64,000 nt of DNA from Enterobacter asburiae (GCF_024599655.1 NZ_CP102247.1:620001-684000); one strand, 5' to 3'; numbered from the stretch's first letter, positions 24,955-34,428 are shown. A program made the numbers and translations. Notes: generated from the sequence alone by a model not told the origin.

Positions 24955-26457
24955 ATGAACAAAGAAATTTTGGCTGTTGTTGAAGCCGTCTCCAACGAGA
25001 AATCACTGCCGCGTGAGAAGATTTTCGAAGCGCTGGAAAGTGCACTGGCTACTGCAACCAAGAAAAAATACGAACAAGAGATCGATGTTCGCGTAGAAAT
25101 CGATCGTAAAAGCGGTGACTTCGATACATTCCGTCGTTGGGTAATCGTAGAAGAAGTGACCCAGCCGACCAAAGAGATCACGCTGGAAGCCGCCCGTTTT
25201 GAAGACGAAAGTCTGAACGTAGGCGAGTACGTTGAAGATCAGATTGAATCTGTCACCTTCGACCGTATCACGACCCAGACCGCTAAACAGGTTATCGTGC
25301 AGAAAGTTCGCGAAGCCGAGCGCGCGCTGGTTGTCGATCAGTTCCGCGATCAGGAAGGCGAAATCATCACCGGTGTGGTGAAGAAAGTGAACCGCGACAA
25401 CATCTCCCTGGAGATCAAATCCGAAGGGTTGCCGGGTAACGCTGAAGCCGTGATCCTGCGTGAAGATATGCTGCCGCGTGAAAACTTCCGTCCGGGCGAC
25501 CGTATTCGTGGCGTTCTGTACGCCGTTCGCCCTGAAGCGCGTGGCGCACAGCTGTTCGTGACCCGTTCTAAACCAGAAATGCTGGTAGAACTGTTCCGTA
25601 TCGAAGTACCGGAAATCGGTGAAGAAGTTATCGAGATTAAAGCGGCGGCTCGCGATCCGGGCTCCCGTGCGAAAATTGCGGTGAAAACCAACGACAAGCG
25701 TATCGACCCGGTCGGTGCTTGCGTCGGTATGCGCGGTGCGCGTGTCCAGGCAGTTTCTACTGAGCTGGGCGGCGAACGTATTGATATCGTTCTGTGGGAT
25801 GACAACCCGGCGCAGTTCGTGATCAACGCAATGGCTCCAGCTGATGTGGCGTCTATCGTTGTTGACGAAGACAAACACACCATGGATATCGCTGTTGAAG
25901 CGGGCAACCTGGCGCAGGCAATCGGCCGTAACGGTCAGAACGTACGCCTGGCGTCACAGCTGAGCGGCTGGGAACTCAACGTTATGACCGTTGATGACCT
26001 GCAGGCTAAGCATCAGGCTGAAGCCCATGCGGCGATCGATACCTTCACTAAATACCTGGATATTGACGAAGACTTCGCCACTGTTCTGGTTGAAGAAGGT
26101 TTCTCTACGCTGGAAGAACTGGCCTATGTGCCAATGAAAGAGCTGCTGGAAATTGACGGTCTGGATGAACAGACTGTTGAAGCCCTGCGTGAACGCGCTA
26201 AAAACGCACTGACCACCCTGGCGCTGGCTCAGGAAGAAAGCCTTGGCGATAAGAAGCCGGCTGATGACCTGCTGAATCTGGAAGGTCTTGATCGTGCGAT
26301 TGCGTTCAAGCTGGCTGCCCGTGGTGTTTGTACGCTGGAAGATCTCGCTGAGCAAGGCGTTGATGACCTGGCTGATATCGAAGGTTTAACCGACGAGAAA
26401 GCCGGCGAGCTCATCATGGCCGCACGTAATATTTGCTGGTTCGGCGACGAAGCGTAA
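24955..26457 (+). CDS. nusA: NusA, transcription termination/antitermination factor
   Basis: NusA binds RNA polymerase and nascent RNA and modulates pausing, termination and antitermination. The 500-residue protein has the polymerase-binding N domain (1-125), S1 (about 137-205), KH1 and KH2 (about 205-350, with GACVGMRGARVQAV and QAIGRNGQNVRLAS), and two acidic AR1/AR2 repeats (about 365-500). The S1 domain reads SLEIKSEGLPGNAEAVIL, five residues longer than E. coli NusA as I recall it. Confidence 0.98.
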   Translation: MNKEILAVVEAVSNEKSLPREKIFEALESALATATKKKYEQEIDVRVEIDRKSGDFDTFRRWVIVEEVTQPTKEITLEAARFEDESLNVGEYVEDQIESVTFDRITTQTAKQVIVQKVREAERALVVDQFRDQEGEIITGVVKKVNRDNISLEIKSEGLPGNAEAVILREDMLPRENFRPGDRIRGVLYAVRPEARGAQLFVTRSKPEMLVELFRIEVPEIGEEVIEIKAAARDPGSRAKIAVKTNDKRIDPVGACVGMRGARVQAVSTELGGERIDIVLWDDNPAQFVINAMAPADVASIVVDEDKHTMDIAVEAGNLAQAIGRNGQNVRLASQLSGWELNVMTVDDLQAKHQAEAHAAIDTFTKYLDIDEDFATVLVEEGFSTLEELAYVPMKELLEIDGLDEQTVEALRERAKNALTTLALAQEESLGDKKPADDLLNLEGLDRAIAFKLAARGVCTLEDLAEQGVDDLADIEGLTDEKAGELIMAARNICWFGDEA

Positions 26458-26481
26458 TAAACTGTAGCAGGAAGGAACAGC

Positions 26482-29169
26482 ATGACTGATGTAACTGTAA
26501 AATCGCTGGCTGCTGAGATTCAGACCTCCGTGGACCGCCTGGTACAGCAATTTGCTGATGCAGGGATCCCGAAGTCCGCTGATGACTCGGTGACCGCGCA
26601 AGAAAAACAAACCTTGTTAACGCACCTGAACCGTGAACACGGTTCTACGCCTGACAAGTTAACGCTGCAGCGCAAAACGCGTAGCACGTTAAACATCCCT
26701 GGTACCGGTGGCAAAAGCAAATCGGTACAAATTGAAGTCCGCAAGACGCGCACCTTTGTAAAACGTGATCCGCAAGAGGCAGAACGCCTTGCCGCGGAAG
26801 AGCAGGCACAGCGTGAAGCGGAAGAACAAGCTCAGCGTGAGGCGGAAGCAACCGCCAAACGTGAAGCAGAATTAAAAGCTGAACGTGAGGCCGCAGAAAA
26901 AGCGAAACGCGACGCAAGTGATAAAGTGAAGCGTGACGCTGCGGAAAAAGACAAAGTGAGCAATCAACAGACAGACGAAATGACCAAAACCGCCCAGGCT
27001 GAAAAAGCCCGCCGTGAAAATGAAGCTGCCGAGCTGAAGCGTAAAGCGGAAGAAGAAGCCCGCCGTAAGCTGGAAGAAGAAGCTCGCCGCGTCGCCGAAG
27101 AAGCGCGCCGCATGGCAGAAGAAAACGAGAAGAATGGTGTGAATACCGTTGAGCCGACTGAAGACACCAGCGACTATCACGTGACCACTTCTCAGCATGC
27201 GCGTCAGGCTGAAGATGATAACGACCGTGAAGTTGAAGGCGGTCGCGGCCGTGGCCGTAATGCAAAAGCTGCGCGTCCGGCGAAAAAAGGCAACAAGCAC
27301 GCTGAATCCAAAGCTGATCGTGAAGAAGCACGCGCTGCTATTCGCGGCGGTAAAGGCGGTAAGCGTAAAGGTTCCGCTCTGCAGCAGGGCTTCCAGAAGC
27401 CAGCTCAGGCGGTTAACCGTGACGTCGTGATTGGCGAAACCATCACCGTTGGCGATCTGGCGAACAAGATGGCGGTTAAAGGCTCTCAGGTCATCAAAGC
27501 GATGATGAAACTGGGTGCCATGGCCACCATCAACCAGGTGATCGATCAGGAAACCGCACAGCTGGTTGCTGAAGAGATGGGCCACAAAGTTATCCTGCGT
27601 CGTGAAAACGAGCTCGAAGAAGCAGTAATGAGCGACCGTGATACTGGCGCTGCGGCTGAACCGCGTGCACCGGTTGTGACCATCATGGGTCACGTTGACC
27701 ACGGTAAAACCTCTCTGCTTGACTACATTCGTTCTACTAAGGTTGCCTCTGGTGAAGCGGGTGGTATTACCCAGCACATCGGTGCTTACCACGTAGAAAC
27801 CGAAAACGGCATGATCACCTTCCTGGATACCCCGGGCCACGCAGCGTTTACCTCAATGCGTGCTCGTGGTGCTCAGGCGACGGATATCGTTGTCCTGGTT
27901 GTCGCAGCAGACGACGGCGTGATGCCACAGACCATCGAAGCTATCCAGCACGCGAAAGCGGCGCAGGTGCCTCTGGTTGTTGCAGTCAACAAGATCGATA
28001 AGCCAGAAGCCGATCTGGACCGCGTGAAGAACGAACTGTCTCAGTACGGCGTTATGCCGGAAGAGTGGGGCGGTGAAGCGCAGTTCATCCCAGTATCTGC
28101 TAAAGCAGGTACCGGTATTGACGACCTGCTGAACGCGATCCTGCTGCAGGCTGAAGTTCTGGAGCTGAAAGCGATCCGTAATGGTATGGCGAGCGGCGCG
28201 GTGATCGAATCCTTCCTGGATAAAGGTCGTGGCCCGGTTGCAACCGTTCTGGTTCGTGAAGGTACCCTGAACAAGGGCGACATCGTTCTGTGTGGCTTCG
28301 AATACGGCCGCGTTCGTGCGATGCGTAACGAACTGGGTCAGGAAGTTCTGGAAGCGGGTCCGTCCATTCCAGTGGAAATCCTGGGTCTGTCCGGTGTTCC
28401 GGCTGCCGGTGACGAAGTGACCGTTGTGCGTGACGAGAAGAAAGCGCGTGAAGTGGCACTGTATCGTCAGGGCAAATTCCGCGAAGTTAAACTGGCTCGT
28501 CAGCAGAAATCTAAACTCGAGAACATGTTTGCCAACATGACCGAGGGCGAAGTTCACGAAGTGAACATCGTTCTGAAAGCTGACGTACAGGGTTCTGTGG
28601 AAGCGATCTCCGACTCCTTGCTGAAACTGTCTACCGACGAAGTGAAAGTGAAGATCATCGGTTCTGGCGTAGGTGGTATCACCGAAACCGACGCGACCCT
28701 GGCTGCTGCGTCCAACGCTATCCTGGTTGGCTTCAACGTTCGTGCGGATGCGTCTGCGCGTAAAGTAATTGAAGCCGAAAGCCTGGATCTGCGTTACTAC
28801 TCCGTCATCTATAACCTGATCGACGAAGTGAAAGCAGCGATGAGCGGCATGCTGTCTCCTGAGCTGAAACAGCAGATCATCGGTCTGGCTGAAGTACGTG
28901 ACGTGTTCAAATCACCGAAATTCGGTGCGATCGCGGGCTGTATGGTTACCGAAGGTAACATCAAGCGTCACAACCCAATCCGCGTACTGCGTGACAACGT
29001 GGTTATCTACGAAGGCGAGCTGGAATCCCTGCGCCGCTTCAAAGATGACGTTAACGAAGTCCGTAACGGCATGGAATGTGGTATCGGCGTGAAGAACTAC
29101 AACGACGTTCGCGTTGGCGATATGATCGAAGTGTTCGAGATCATCGAAATTCAGCGTACCATCGCGTAA
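26482..29169 (+). CDS. infB: InfB, translation initiation factor IF-2
   Basis: IF-2 is the GTPase that places fMet-tRNA on the 30S subunit and promotes subunit joining. The 895-residue protein has the N-terminal IF2N domain, a long charged Ala/Glu/Arg-rich helix region (about residues 95-220), a second IF2N motif (about 315-370), the G domain (GHVDHGKTS, DTPGHAAF, NKIDKPEAD) and the C-terminal domains II-IV. E. coli makes shorter forms from internal starts near codons 158 and 165; this helical region is where such starts would be. It follows nusA by 24 bases. Confidence 0.98.
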   Translation: MTDVTVKSLAAEIQTSVDRLVQQFADAGIPKSADDSVTAQEKQTLLTHLNREHGSTPDKLTLQRKTRSTLNIPGTGGKSKSVQIEVRKTRTFVKRDPQEAERLAAEEQAQREAEEQAQREAEATAKREAELKAEREAAEKAKRDASDKVKRDAAEKDKVSNQQTDEMTKTAQAEKARRENEAAELKRKAEEEARRKLEEEARRVAEEARRMAEENEKNGVNTVEPTEDTSDYHVTTSQHARQAEDDNDREVEGGRGRGRNAKAARPAKKGNKHAESKADREEARAAIRGGKGGKRKGSALQQGFQKPAQAVNRDVVIGETITVGDLANKMAVKGSQVIKAMMKLGAMATINQVIDQETAQLVAEEMGHKVILRRENELEEAVMSDRDTGAAAEPRAPVVTIMGHVDHGKTSLLDYIRSTKVASGEAGGITQHIGAYHVETENGMITFLDTPGHAAFTSMRARGAQATDIVVLVVAADDGVMPQTIEAIQHAKAAQVPLVVAVNKIDKPEADLDRVKNELSQYGVMPEEWGGEAQFIPVSAKAGTGIDDLLNAILLQAEVLELKAIRNGMASGAVIESFLDKGRGPVATVLVREGTLNKGDIVLCGFEYGRVRAMRNELGQEVLEAGPSIPVEILGLSGVPAAGDEVTVVRDEKKAREVALYRQGKFREVKLARQQKSKLENMFANMTEGEVHEVNIVLKADVQGSVEAISDSLLKLSTDEVKVKIIGSGVGGITETDATLAAASNAILVGFNVRADASARKVIEAESLDLRYYSVIYNLIDEVKAAMSGMLSPELKQQIIGLAEVRDVFKSPKFGAIAGCMVTEGNIKRHNPIRVLRDNVVIYEGELESLRRFKDDVNEVRNGMECGIGVKNYNDVRVGDMIEVFEIIEIQRTIA

Positions 29170-29194
29170 TCTTCGTCGACAGAAGATTGTTTAG

Positions 29195-29225
29195 CGTAGG
29201 CCGGGTAAGCGAAGCGCCACCCGGC
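29195..29225. repeat. REP-like palindrome between infB and rbfA
   Basis: A single unit CGTAGGCCGGGTAAGCGAAG followed by CGCCACCCGGC, similar to the units at 22435 and 37941. It is inside an operon, where such elements can protect upstream mRNA from 3' exonucleases. Confidence 0.7.
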
Positions 29226-29233
29226 AATAATTT

Positions 29234-29259
29234 AAAAAAGGGGCTTTAGCCCCTTTTTT
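29234..29259 (+). terminator. Hairpin terminator between infB and rbfA
   Basis: The arms AAAAAAGGGGC and GCCCCTTTTTT pair perfectly around TTTA. It ends 17 bases before rbfA, so rbfA must be reached by read-through or antitermination. Confidence 0.7.
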
Positions 29260-29275
29260 GTCTGGAGAATTTATT

Positions 29276-29680
29276 ATGGCGAAAGAATTTGGTCGCCCTC
29301 AGCGCGTAGCGCAGGAAATGCAGAAAGAGATCGCACTCATTCTGCAACGTGAAATTAAAGACCCGCGCGTCGGCATGATGACCACCGTTTCCGGTGTCGA
29401 AATGTCCCGCGATCTGGCGTATGCAAAAGTGTTCGTCACCTTCCTGAACGATCAGGACGAAGCGGCAGTAAAAAACGGCATTAAAGCGCTGCAGGAAGCC
29501 TCTGGCTTCATCCGCTCCCTGCTTGGCAAAGCGATGCGCCTGCGTATCGTGCCTGAACTAACCTTCTTCTACGATAACTCGCTGGTCGAAGGTATGCGTA
29601 TGTCCAACCTGGTGACCAGCGTGGTTAAACATGACGACGAGCGTCGTGTTAACCCGGCGGACGACAGCAAGGAGGACTGA
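29276..29680 (+). CDS. rbfA: RbfA, 30S ribosome-binding factor
   Basis: RbfA is a cold-adaptation factor for maturation of the 16S rRNA 5' end. The 134-residue KH-type protein starts MAKEFGRPQRVAQEMQKE and has LTFFYDNSLVEGMRMSNLV near the end, both family signatures. ATG 29276 was preferred to an upstream in-frame start inside the terminator hairpin. Its stop overlaps the truB start by one base. Confidence 0.96.
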   Translation: MAKEFGRPQRVAQEMQKEIALILQREIKDPRVGMMTTVSGVEMSRDLAYAKVFVTFLNDQDEAAVKNGIKALQEASGFIRSLLGKAMRLRIVPELTFFYDNSLVEGMRMSNLVTSVVKHDDERRVNPADDSKED

Positions 29681-30630
29681 TGAGTCGTCCTCGTCGTCGC
29701 GGTCGCGACGTGCATGGTGTGCTGCTGCTGGATAAACCCCAGGGCGCTTCCAGCAACGACGTGCTGCAAAAAGTTAAGCGTATTTATAACGCCAACCGTG
29801 CGGGCCATACGGGCGCGCTGGATCCGCTGGCAACCGGTATGCTGCCGGTCTGCCTGGGAGAGGCGACAAAGTTTTCCCAGTACCTGCTCGACTCCGATAA
29901 GCGTTACCGCGTTATCGCTAAACTGGGCCAGCGCACGGACACCTCCGACGCGGACGGCCAGGTAGTAGAAGAGCGCCCGGTGACCTTCAGCGCGGAACAG
30001 CTTGATGCGGCGCTGGAGAGCTTCCGTGGGGACACGATGCAGGTGCCGTCGATGTATTCTGCGCTGAAATATCAGGGCAAGAAGCTCTACGAATATGCGC
30101 GCCAGGGCATTGACGTCCCGCGTGAAGCCCGCCCGATAACCGTGTACGAGCTGCTGTTTATTCGCCATGAAGGCGATGAGCTGGAGCTGGAAGTGCACTG
30201 TTCGAAAGGCACCTATATTCGCACCATCATCGACGACCTCGGTGAAAAGCTGGGCTGCGGCGCGCATGTGATCTACCTGCGTCGTCTGGCGGTGAGCAAA
30301 TACCCGGTGGAGCGGATGGTGACCCTGGAACATCTGCACGCGCTGGTTGAACAGGCGGAAGCGCAGGGGATCGCGCCGGCAGATTTGCTGGATCCATTGC
30401 TGATGCCGATGGACAGTCCGGCAGCGGACTTCCCGGTTGTTAATCTTCCTTTAACATCGTCCGTTTACTTTAAGAACGGCAACCCGGTTCGTACGGCACA
30501 AGCGCCGCTGGAAGGACTGGTACGCGTGACCGAAGGTGACGAAGGGAAATTCATCGGTATGGGCGAAATGGACGGCGAAGGTCGCGTTGCGCCGCGTCGT
30601 CTGGTCGTCGAATATCCGGTCGACGCGTGA
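29680..30630 (+). CDS. truB: TruB, tRNA pseudouridine-55 synthase
   Basis: TruB makes pseudouridine 55 in the T loop of tRNAs and also acts as a tRNA chaperone. The 316-residue protein has the catalytic aspartate in GHTGALDPLATGMLPV (near residue 48), the KRYRVIAKLGQRTDTSDADG motif region, and the C-terminal PUA domain (from about residue 250). It is in the usual rbfA-truB-rpsO order. Confidence 0.97.
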   Translation: MSRPRRRGRDVHGVLLLDKPQGASSNDVLQKVKRIYNANRAGHTGALDPLATGMLPVCLGEATKFSQYLLDSDKRYRVIAKLGQRTDTSDADGQVVEERPVTFSAEQLDAALESFRGDTMQVPSMYSALKYQGKKLYEYARQGIDVPREARPITVYELLFIRHEGDELELEVHCSKGTYIRTIIDDLGEKLGCGAHVIYLRRLAVSKYPVERMVTLEHLHALVEQAEAQGIAPADLLDPLLMPMDSPAADFPVVNLPLTSSVYFKNGNPVRTAQAPLEGLVRVTEGDEGKFIGMGEMDGEGRVAPRRLVVEYPVDA

Positions 30631-30648
30631 CGGTGATAACGGCTCACC

Positions 30649-30677
30649 TTGCGATAAGCAGGGGAGACGAGTAGAAT
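30649..30677 (+). promoter_or_regulatory. rpsO promoter
   Basis: TTGCGA at 30649-30654 and TAGAAT at 30672-30677 with a 17-base spacer match the position of the main E. coli rpsO promoter. The leader that follows, about 100 bases, is where S15 folds its own mRNA into a pseudoknot for autoregulation. Confidence 0.7.
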
Positions 30678-30784
30678 ATCGCCGCTTAACGCCTGGTAAA
30701 TTGTTTAACAATCTGCGGGGCGTACATTGGATTGCTGAATTAGAGATCGGCATCCTTACATTCTTTATACTTTGGAGTTTGAAA

Positions 30785-31054
30785 ATGTCTCTAAGCGTTG
30801 AAGCTAAAGCTAAAATCGTTTCTGAGTTTGGTCGTGGTACTAACGACAGCGGTTCTACCGAAGTTCAGGTTGCACTGCTGACTGCACAGATTAACCACCT
30901 GCAGGGTCACTTTGCAGAGCACAAAAAAGATCACCACAGCCGTCGTGGTCTGCTGCGTATGGTTTCTCAGCGTCGTAAACTGCTCGACTACCTGAAACGT
31001 AAAGATGTTGCACGCTACACCGCGCTGATCGAGCGTCTGGGTCTGCGTCGCTAA
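30785..31054 (+). CDS. rpsO: 30S ribosomal protein S15
   Basis: S15 binds the central domain of 16S rRNA and represses its own translation. The 89-residue protein carries the family signature QINHLQGHFAEHKKDHHSRR and ends KDVARYTALIERLGLRR. ATG 30785 follows a GGAG ribosome site in a leader that can fold with the start region. Confidence 0.98.
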   Translation: MSLSVEAKAKIVSEFGRGTNDSGSTEVQVALLTAQINHLQGHFAEHKKDHHSRRGLLRMVSQRRKLLDYLKRKDVARYTALIERLGLRR

Positions 31055-31070
31055 GTCTTGCGAGTTTCAG

Positions 31071-31097
31071 AAAAGGGGGCCTGATGGCCCCTTTTTT
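31071..31097. terminator. Terminator after rpsO
   Basis: The arms AAAAGGGG-CC and GG-CCCCTTTT around TGAT are followed by TT, 16 bases after rpsO. In E. coli this terminator is leaky and RNase E cuts nearby, separating rpsO from pnp mRNA. Confidence 0.85.
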
Positions 31098-31168
31098 CAA
31101 CCAGACGGCAGCAATTCACTGGAAACTATTGTATTGTTGCTATAAATGATCTTCATTGCAGAGGTTCG

Positions 31169-31220
31169 CGCGGCTAATGAGAGGCTTCACCCATGGGGGT
31201 GTTGGTTGTCATTAGTCGCG
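31169..31220 (+). promoter_or_regulatory. pnp leader RNase III hairpin
   Basis: The arms CGCGGCTAATGA (31169-31180) and TCATTAGTCGCG (31209-31220) pair with one G-U pair to form a long stem. In E. coli the equivalent stem is cut by RNase III and the product is removed by PNPase, which is how pnp autoregulates. Confidence 0.8.
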
Positions 31221-31247
31221 AGGATGCGAAGAAGGTCGGGTTAAATC

Positions 31248-31272
31248 GACAGCACACCGGTGGTGTGCTGTC
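31248..31272 (+). promoter_or_regulatory. Second pnp leader hairpin
   Basis: The arms GACAGCACACC and GGTGTGCTGTC form a perfect 11-bp stem with a GGT loop, 24 bases before the pnp start. There is no T run, so this is not a terminator; a role in pnp translation or stability is inferred. The E. coli SraG RNA gene lies in this same intergenic region, but I cannot delimit it here. Confidence 0.7.
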
Positions 31273-31296
31273 AAACATTTAAGAAAGGACAGAACT

Positions 31297-33435
31297 TTGC
31301 TGAATCCGATCGTTCGTAAATTCCAGTATGGTCAACATACCGTCACGCTGGAAACCGGCATGATGGCACGTCAGGCTACTGCTGCCGTTATGGTAAGCAT
31401 GGATGACACTGCGGTATTCGTTACCGTTGTTGGTCAGAAAAAAGCTAAACCAGGTCAGGACTTCTTCCCGCTGACCGTTAACTACCAGGAGCGTACCTAC
31501 GCTGCCGGTAAAATCCCGGGTGGTTTCTTCCGTCGTGAAGGCCGTCCAAGCGAAGGCGAAACCCTGATTGCGCGTCTGATTGACCGCCCGGTTCGTCCGC
31601 TGTTCCCGGAAGGCTTCGTTAACGAAGTACAGGTGATCGCGACCGTTGTTTCCGTTAACCCACAGGTTAACCCGGACATCGTTGCCATGATCGGCGCATC
31701 TGCTGCCCTGTCACTGTCTGGTATTCCATTCAATGGCCCAATCGGTGCCGCGCGCGTTGGCTACATCAACGACCAGTACGTGCTGAACCCAACTCAGGAA
31801 GAGCTGAAAGAAAGTAAGTTGGACCTGGTTGTTGCGGGTACTGAAGCCGCTGTGCTGATGGTTGAATCCGAAGCTGAGTTGCTGAGCGAAGACCAGATGC
31901 TGGGCGCTGTGGTATTTGGCCACGAGCAGCAGCAAATCGTTATCCAGAACATCAACGACCTGGTGAAAGAAGCCGGTAAACCACGTTGGGACTGGCAGCC
32001 AGAAGCGGCAAACGACGCGCTGAACGCACGCGTTGCAGCCCTGGCAGAATCTCGTCTGAGCGATGCATACCGCATCACTGACAAGCAGGAGCGTTACGCT
32101 CAGGTTGACGTGATCAAGTCTGAAACTATCGCGACGCTGGTTGCTGAAGACGAAGCGCTGGACGCTAACGAACTGAGCGACATCCTGCACGCTATCGAGA
32201 AAAACGTTGTTCGTAGCCGCGTACTGGCAGGCGAGCCGCGTATCGATGGCCGCGAAAAAGACATGATCCGTGGTCTGGATGTGCGTACTGGCGTTCTGCC
32301 ACGTACTCACGGTTCCGCGCTGTTCACCCGTGGCGAAACGCAGGCGCTGGTTACCGCGACCCTGGGTACCGCACGTGACGCACAGAACATCGACGAACTG
32401 ATGGGCGAGCGTACTGACAGCTTCCTGTTCCACTATAACTTCCCTCCGTACTCCGTAGGTGAAACCGGTATGGTTGGCTCGCCGAAGCGTCGTGAAATTG
32501 GTCACGGTCGTCTGGCGAAGCGCGGCGTGCTGGCAGTGATGCCAGAAGCTGACAAATTCCCGTACACCGTTCGTGTGGTTTCTGAAATCACCGAATCCAA
32601 CGGTTCCTCTTCCATGGCTTCCGTGTGTGGTGCCTCTCTGGCGCTGATGGATGCAGGCGTGCCAATCAAAGCCGCCGTTGCGGGTATCGCAATGGGTCTG
32701 GTGAAAGAAGGCGACAACTTCGTTGTTCTGTCTGACATTCTGGGCGACGAAGACCACCTGGGCGATATGGACTTCAAAGTAGCGGGTTCCCGCGAAGGTA
32801 TCTCTGCGCTGCAGATGGATATCAAAATTGAAGGTATTACCAAAGAGATCATGCAGGTTGCTCTGAACCAGGCTAAAGGTGCGCGTCTGCACATCCTGGG
32901 CGTGATGGAACAGGCGATTAACGCGCCGCGTGGCGACATTTCTCAGTTCGCTCCACGTATCCACACCATCAAGATCAATCCAGACAAGATCAAAGATGTT
33001 ATCGGTAAGGGCGGTTCCGTAATCCGTGCGCTGACCGAAGAGACTGGCACCACGATCGAAATCGAAGATGACGGTACTGTGAAGATCGCAGCAACCGACG
33101 GCGAGAAAGCGAAATTCGCTATCCGTCGCATCGAAGAAATCACTGCAGAGATCGAAGTGGGCCGCGTCTACGCAGGTAAAGTGACCCGTATCGTTGACTT
33201 TGGCGCGTTCGTTGCCATCGGTGGCGGTAAAGAAGGTCTGGTTCACATCTCTCAGATCGCTGACAAGCGCGTTGAGAAAGTGACCGATTACCTGCAGATG
33301 GGTCAGGAAGTCCCGGTGAAAGTTCTGGAAGTTGATCGCCAGGGCCGTATCCGTCTGAGCATTAAAGAAGCAACCGAGCAGTCTCAGCCAGCTGCTGCGC
33401 CAGAAGCACAGGCAGCAGAACAGCAAGGCGAGTAA
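31297..33435 (+). CDS. pnp: Pnp, polynucleotide phosphorylase
   Basis: PNPase degrades RNA 3' to 5' with phosphate and is part of the RNA degradosome. The 712-residue protein has two RNase PH domains (about 1-210 and 310-550), the helical linker, a KH domain (about 553-615, with DVIGKGGSVIRALTEETG) and an S1 domain (about 620-690, with GRVYAGKVTRIVDFGAFV), then a short Gln/Ala tail. The start codon is TTG (31297-31299) after AAGAAAGGA, as in E. coli. Confidence 0.97.
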   Translation: MLNPIVRKFQYGQHTVTLETGMMARQATAAVMVSMDDTAVFVTVVGQKKAKPGQDFFPLTVNYQERTYAAGKIPGGFFRREGRPSEGETLIARLIDRPVRPLFPEGFVNEVQVIATVVSVNPQVNPDIVAMIGASAALSLSGIPFNGPIGAARVGYINDQYVLNPTQEELKESKLDLVVAGTEAAVLMVESEAELLSEDQMLGAVVFGHEQQQIVIQNINDLVKEAGKPRWDWQPEAANDALNARVAALAESRLSDAYRITDKQERYAQVDVIKSETIATLVAEDEALDANELSDILHAIEKNVVRSRVLAGEPRIDGREKDMIRGLDVRTGVLPRTHGSALFTRGETQALVTATLGTARDAQNIDELMGERTDSFLFHYNFPPYSVGETGMVGSPKRREIGHGRLAKRGVLAVMPEADKFPYTVRVVSEITESNGSSSMASVCGASLALMDAGVPIKAAVAGIAMGLVKEGDNFVVLSDILGDEDHLGDMDFKVAGSREGISALQMDIKIEGITKEIMQVALNQAKGARLHILGVMEQAINAPRGDISQFAPRIHTIKINPDKIKDVIGKGGSVIRALTEETGTTIEIEDDGTVKIAATDGEKAKFAIRRIEEITAEIEVGRVYAGKVTRIVDFGAFVAIGGGKEGLVHISQIADKRVEKVTDYLQMGQEVPVKVLEVDRQGRIRLSIKEATEQSQPAAAPEAQAAEQQGE

Positions 33436-33543
33436 GTTGCCATTTGCCCTCCGCTTTGCGGAGGGCCTATTATCAGGCAGGACGCCTTGTTAAGCCGCCG
33501 GGGGACAGGACGTTCATCCAATAGTTGTCTTCGGGAGTGGGAA

Positions 33544-34428
33544 ATGAAGCCTTTTTTGCGCTGGTGTTTCGTTGCGACAGCTTTAACGCTGGCAGGATGC
33601 AGCAACTCTGCCTGGCGTAAGAGCGAAGTCCTCGCAGTGCCATTGCAACCGACTTTGCAGCAGGAAGTGATTCTGGCACGCATGGAACAAATTCTTGCCA
33701 GTCGGGCTTTAACCGATGAAGAACGCGCACAGCTTTTATATGAGCGCGGAGTGTTGTATGATAGTCTCGGTCTGAGGGCATTGGCGCGAAATGATTTTTC
33801 ACAAGCGCTGGCTATCCGACCTGATATGCCTGAAGTATTCAATTACTTAGGCATTTATTTAACGCAGGCAGGCAATTTTGATGCTGCCTATGAAGCGTTT
33901 GATTCTGTACTTGAGCTTGATCCAACTTACAACTACGCGCACTTGAATCGCGGTATCGCACTGTATTACGGCGGTCGTGATAAGTTAGCGCAAGATGATC
34001 TGCTGGCGTTTTATCAAGACGATCCTAATGATCCTTTCCGTAGCCTGTGGCTTTACATCGTTGAGCGGAAGCTCGATGAGAAGCAGGCAAAAGAGGCACT
34101 GAAACAGCGCTTCGATAAATCGGACAAGGAACAGTGGGGATGGAACATTGTCGAGTTCTACCTGGGCAACATTAGCGAAGCAACGCTGATGGAACGCCTC
34201 AAGGCGGACGCAACGGATAACACCTCGCTCGCTGAGCATCTCAGTGAAACCAACTTCTATTTAGGTAAGTACTACCTAAGTCTGGGGGATATGGACAGCG
34301 CTACGGCACTGTTCAAATTAGCGGTTGCTAACAACGTACACAACTTCGTTGAGCACCGTTATGCATTGTTGGAATTATCGCTCTTGGGCCAGGAGCATGA
34401 CGACCTGGCAGAATCGGACCAGCAATAG
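33544..34428 (+). CDS. nlpI: NlpI, TPR lipoprotein
   Basis: NlpI is an outer-membrane lipoprotein that acts as adaptor for peptidoglycan hydrolases and the protease Prc. The 294-residue precursor has a lipobox LTLAGC with acylated Cys19, and TPR repeats from about residue 60 to 165 (AQLLYERGVLYDSLGLRALA, PEVFNYLGIYLTQAGNFDAA, AHLNRGIALYYGGRDKLA) plus a C-terminal one near 235-270. It lies between pnp and deaD as in E. coli. Confidence 0.96.
   Translation: MKPFLRWCFVATALTLAGCSNSAWRKSEVLAVPLQPTLQQEVILARMEQILASRALTDEERAQLLYERGVLYDSLGLRALARNDFSQALAIRPDMPEVFNYLGIYLTQAGNFDAAYEAFDSVLELDPTYNYAHLNRGIALYYGGRDKLAQDDLLAFYQDDPNDPFRSLWLYIVERKLDEKQAKEALKQRFDKSDKEQWGWNIVEFYLGNISEATLMERLKADATDNTSLAEHLSETNFYLGKYYLSLGDMDSATALFKLAVANNVHNFVEHRYALLELSLLGQEHDDLAESDQQ

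Noticed and set aside
26760..27130. Repetitive Ala/Glu/Arg coding stretch that looks like a DNA repeat
   Set aside because: It is the charged helical region of IF-2, where codon repetition follows from amino-acid bias; it is not a separate repeat or CRISPR array.
31711..33426. A 571-codon open frame antisense to pnp
   Set aside because: Shadow of pnp. No recognisable family, no start signals, and conserved enzyme motifs are on the plus strand.
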